Below the pieces are notes generated by a model. The model did no database searches, had not been told where the DNA came from, and worked only from the letters and a program-made list of their open reading frames with translations. The position numbers were made by a program, and so were the translations under genes. Source: Terrisporobacter sp. (lineage in GTDB: Bacteria > Bacillota_A > Clostridia > Peptostreptococcales > Peptostreptococcaceae). From it: a stretch of DNA of 5,263 nt. The stretch lies in NCBI GenBank assembly GCA_029851945.1, contig JARKUZ010000042.1, forward strand, positions 1 to 5,263, read 5' to 3'. Positions within the stretch are counted from its first letter, which is position 1; every line of letters begins with the position of its first letter. Positions 4,797-5,263 of this stretch are shown here, piece after piece.

Positions 4797-5263
4797 TTAA
4801 ATCCTCCTTAAAAATGCTTGTCTATATGTGTAACTCAATAAAACAATATCTTCAGAACCTCTCATCTTAATACCCCATACCTTTTCATAAGTTTTTTCAA
4901 TTTCTGTTACATATTTCATATTAACAGCAAAGGACCTATGTGTTTGAATTATTTCATCATCACTTAAACTTTTTAAAAGTTTAACTAAAGAAGTTCTTTT
5001 AATATTGTATATACCACTCATAGTGTGAATATAACAACATTTATCAATATATTCAATATAAATAATATCATTATGATATAATTTTATAGATATATTAGAA
5101 TCAATATCTATAAATGAATACTTTCCCTCTTTAATACTCCTTAATGGTGTTGAATTTAAAAAAACATCAACAATACGTATAATATCATTTTCCTTATATG
5201 GTTTTACAATAAAATCATAACAATGAATACTTTTAAATGCTTCTATAATATGTATTAGTTCAC
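4797..5263 (-). CDS. AgrA-like response regulator (REC-LytTR), N-terminus cut by window edge
   Basis: About 155 codons of the C-terminal part are present and the frame runs open through the window edge. The first visible part is the end of a receiver domain, with the motif YDFIVKPY containing the conserved Lys-Pro of receiver domains. A LytTR DNA-binding domain follows (YIEYIDKCCYIHT, then QTHRSFAVNMKYV with the typical H-R-S and N, ending in SYTYRQAFLRRI). LytTR regulators such as AgrA bind direct repeats near promoters they activate. The phosphorylated Asp and the start lie outside the window. The methionine at 5021 is an internal residue within the LytTR domain, not a start. The gene is directly upstream of agrC2, with the AGG-AGG arginine codons near its end doubling as the ribosome site for agrC2. 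It is the only response regulator seen, so it probably serves both kinases. Confidence 0.93.
   Translation of the reverse strand, partial: ELIHIIEAFKSIHCYDFIVKPYKENDIIRIVDVFLNSTPLRSIKEGKYSFIDIDSNISIKLYHNDIIYIEYIDKCCYIHTMSGIYNIKRTSLVKLLKSLSDDEIIQTHRSFAVNMKYVTEIEKTYEKVWGIKMRGSEDIVLLSYTYRQAFLRRI
4803..4809 (-). promoter_or_regulatory. Ribosome binding site of agrC2 inside the regulator gene
   Basis: AAGGAGG on the minus strand is formed by the last leucine and the two arginine codons (AGG AGG) of the response regulator, eight bases before the agrC2 ATG. This arrangement implies translational coupling of regulator and kinase. Confidence 0.85.

Noticed and set aside
5019..5021. ATG at 5021 as the start of a separate 74-residue LytTR protein
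   Set aside because: The frame is open to the window edge and encodes the rest of the LytTR domain and a receiver-domain end (VKPY), so this Met is internal.

Overview
This very AT-rich window, with short intergenic gaps, strong GGAGG-type ribosome binding sites and typical clostridial families, points to a low-GC Firmicute, most likely Clostridium sensu stricto. Species cannot be read from the sequence alone.

Layout. Positions 1-806 (minus strand) hold a small housekeeping-type operon. A good sigma-A promoter (TTGACA-17-TAGAAT) drives an 89-residue ACT-domain protein (UPF0237 family), followed 28 bases later by the start of a DUF711/UPF0210 protein cut by the window edge. Positions 871-1115 (plus strand) hold an unrecognised 47-codon ORF with its own -10 box and a bidirectional terminator shared with the convergent gene. 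From about 1115 to 5263 there is an agr-type peptide quorum-sensing locus with rearranged order. It contains an AgrC-like sensor kinase on the minus strand (agrC1, no response regulator beside it), a divergent agrB-agrD pair on the plus strand, and a convergent minus-strand pair made of an AgrA-like LytTR response regulator (N-terminus cut by the window edge) and a second AgrC-like kinase (agrC2). No tRNA, rRNA, insertion sequence or CRISPR array was seen, and no gap exceeds 300 bases.

How the genes would work together (family knowledge plus inference): AgrB is a membrane cysteine endopeptidase that cuts the AgrD prepeptide at the C-terminal end of the signal and closes the ring. The exported cyclic peptide is sensed by an AgrC kinase, which phosphorylates the AgrA regulator; AgrA in turn activates agr promoters. 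AgrD here has no cysteine. A serine sits where the ring-forming cysteine is expected, so the product is predicted to be a lactone, with a best-guess core RIPQSLFFL. This resembles the Staphylococcus intermedius-group lactone RIPTSTGFF.

Other points of interest are that the kinase beside agrBD seems to lack a canonical start codon (ATA lies at the ideal distance from a perfect ribosome binding site, and homology to agrC2 continues upstream of the first ATG), that a perfect 24-bp inverted repeat lies between agrC1 and agrBD, and that two kinases flank a single signal gene pair.
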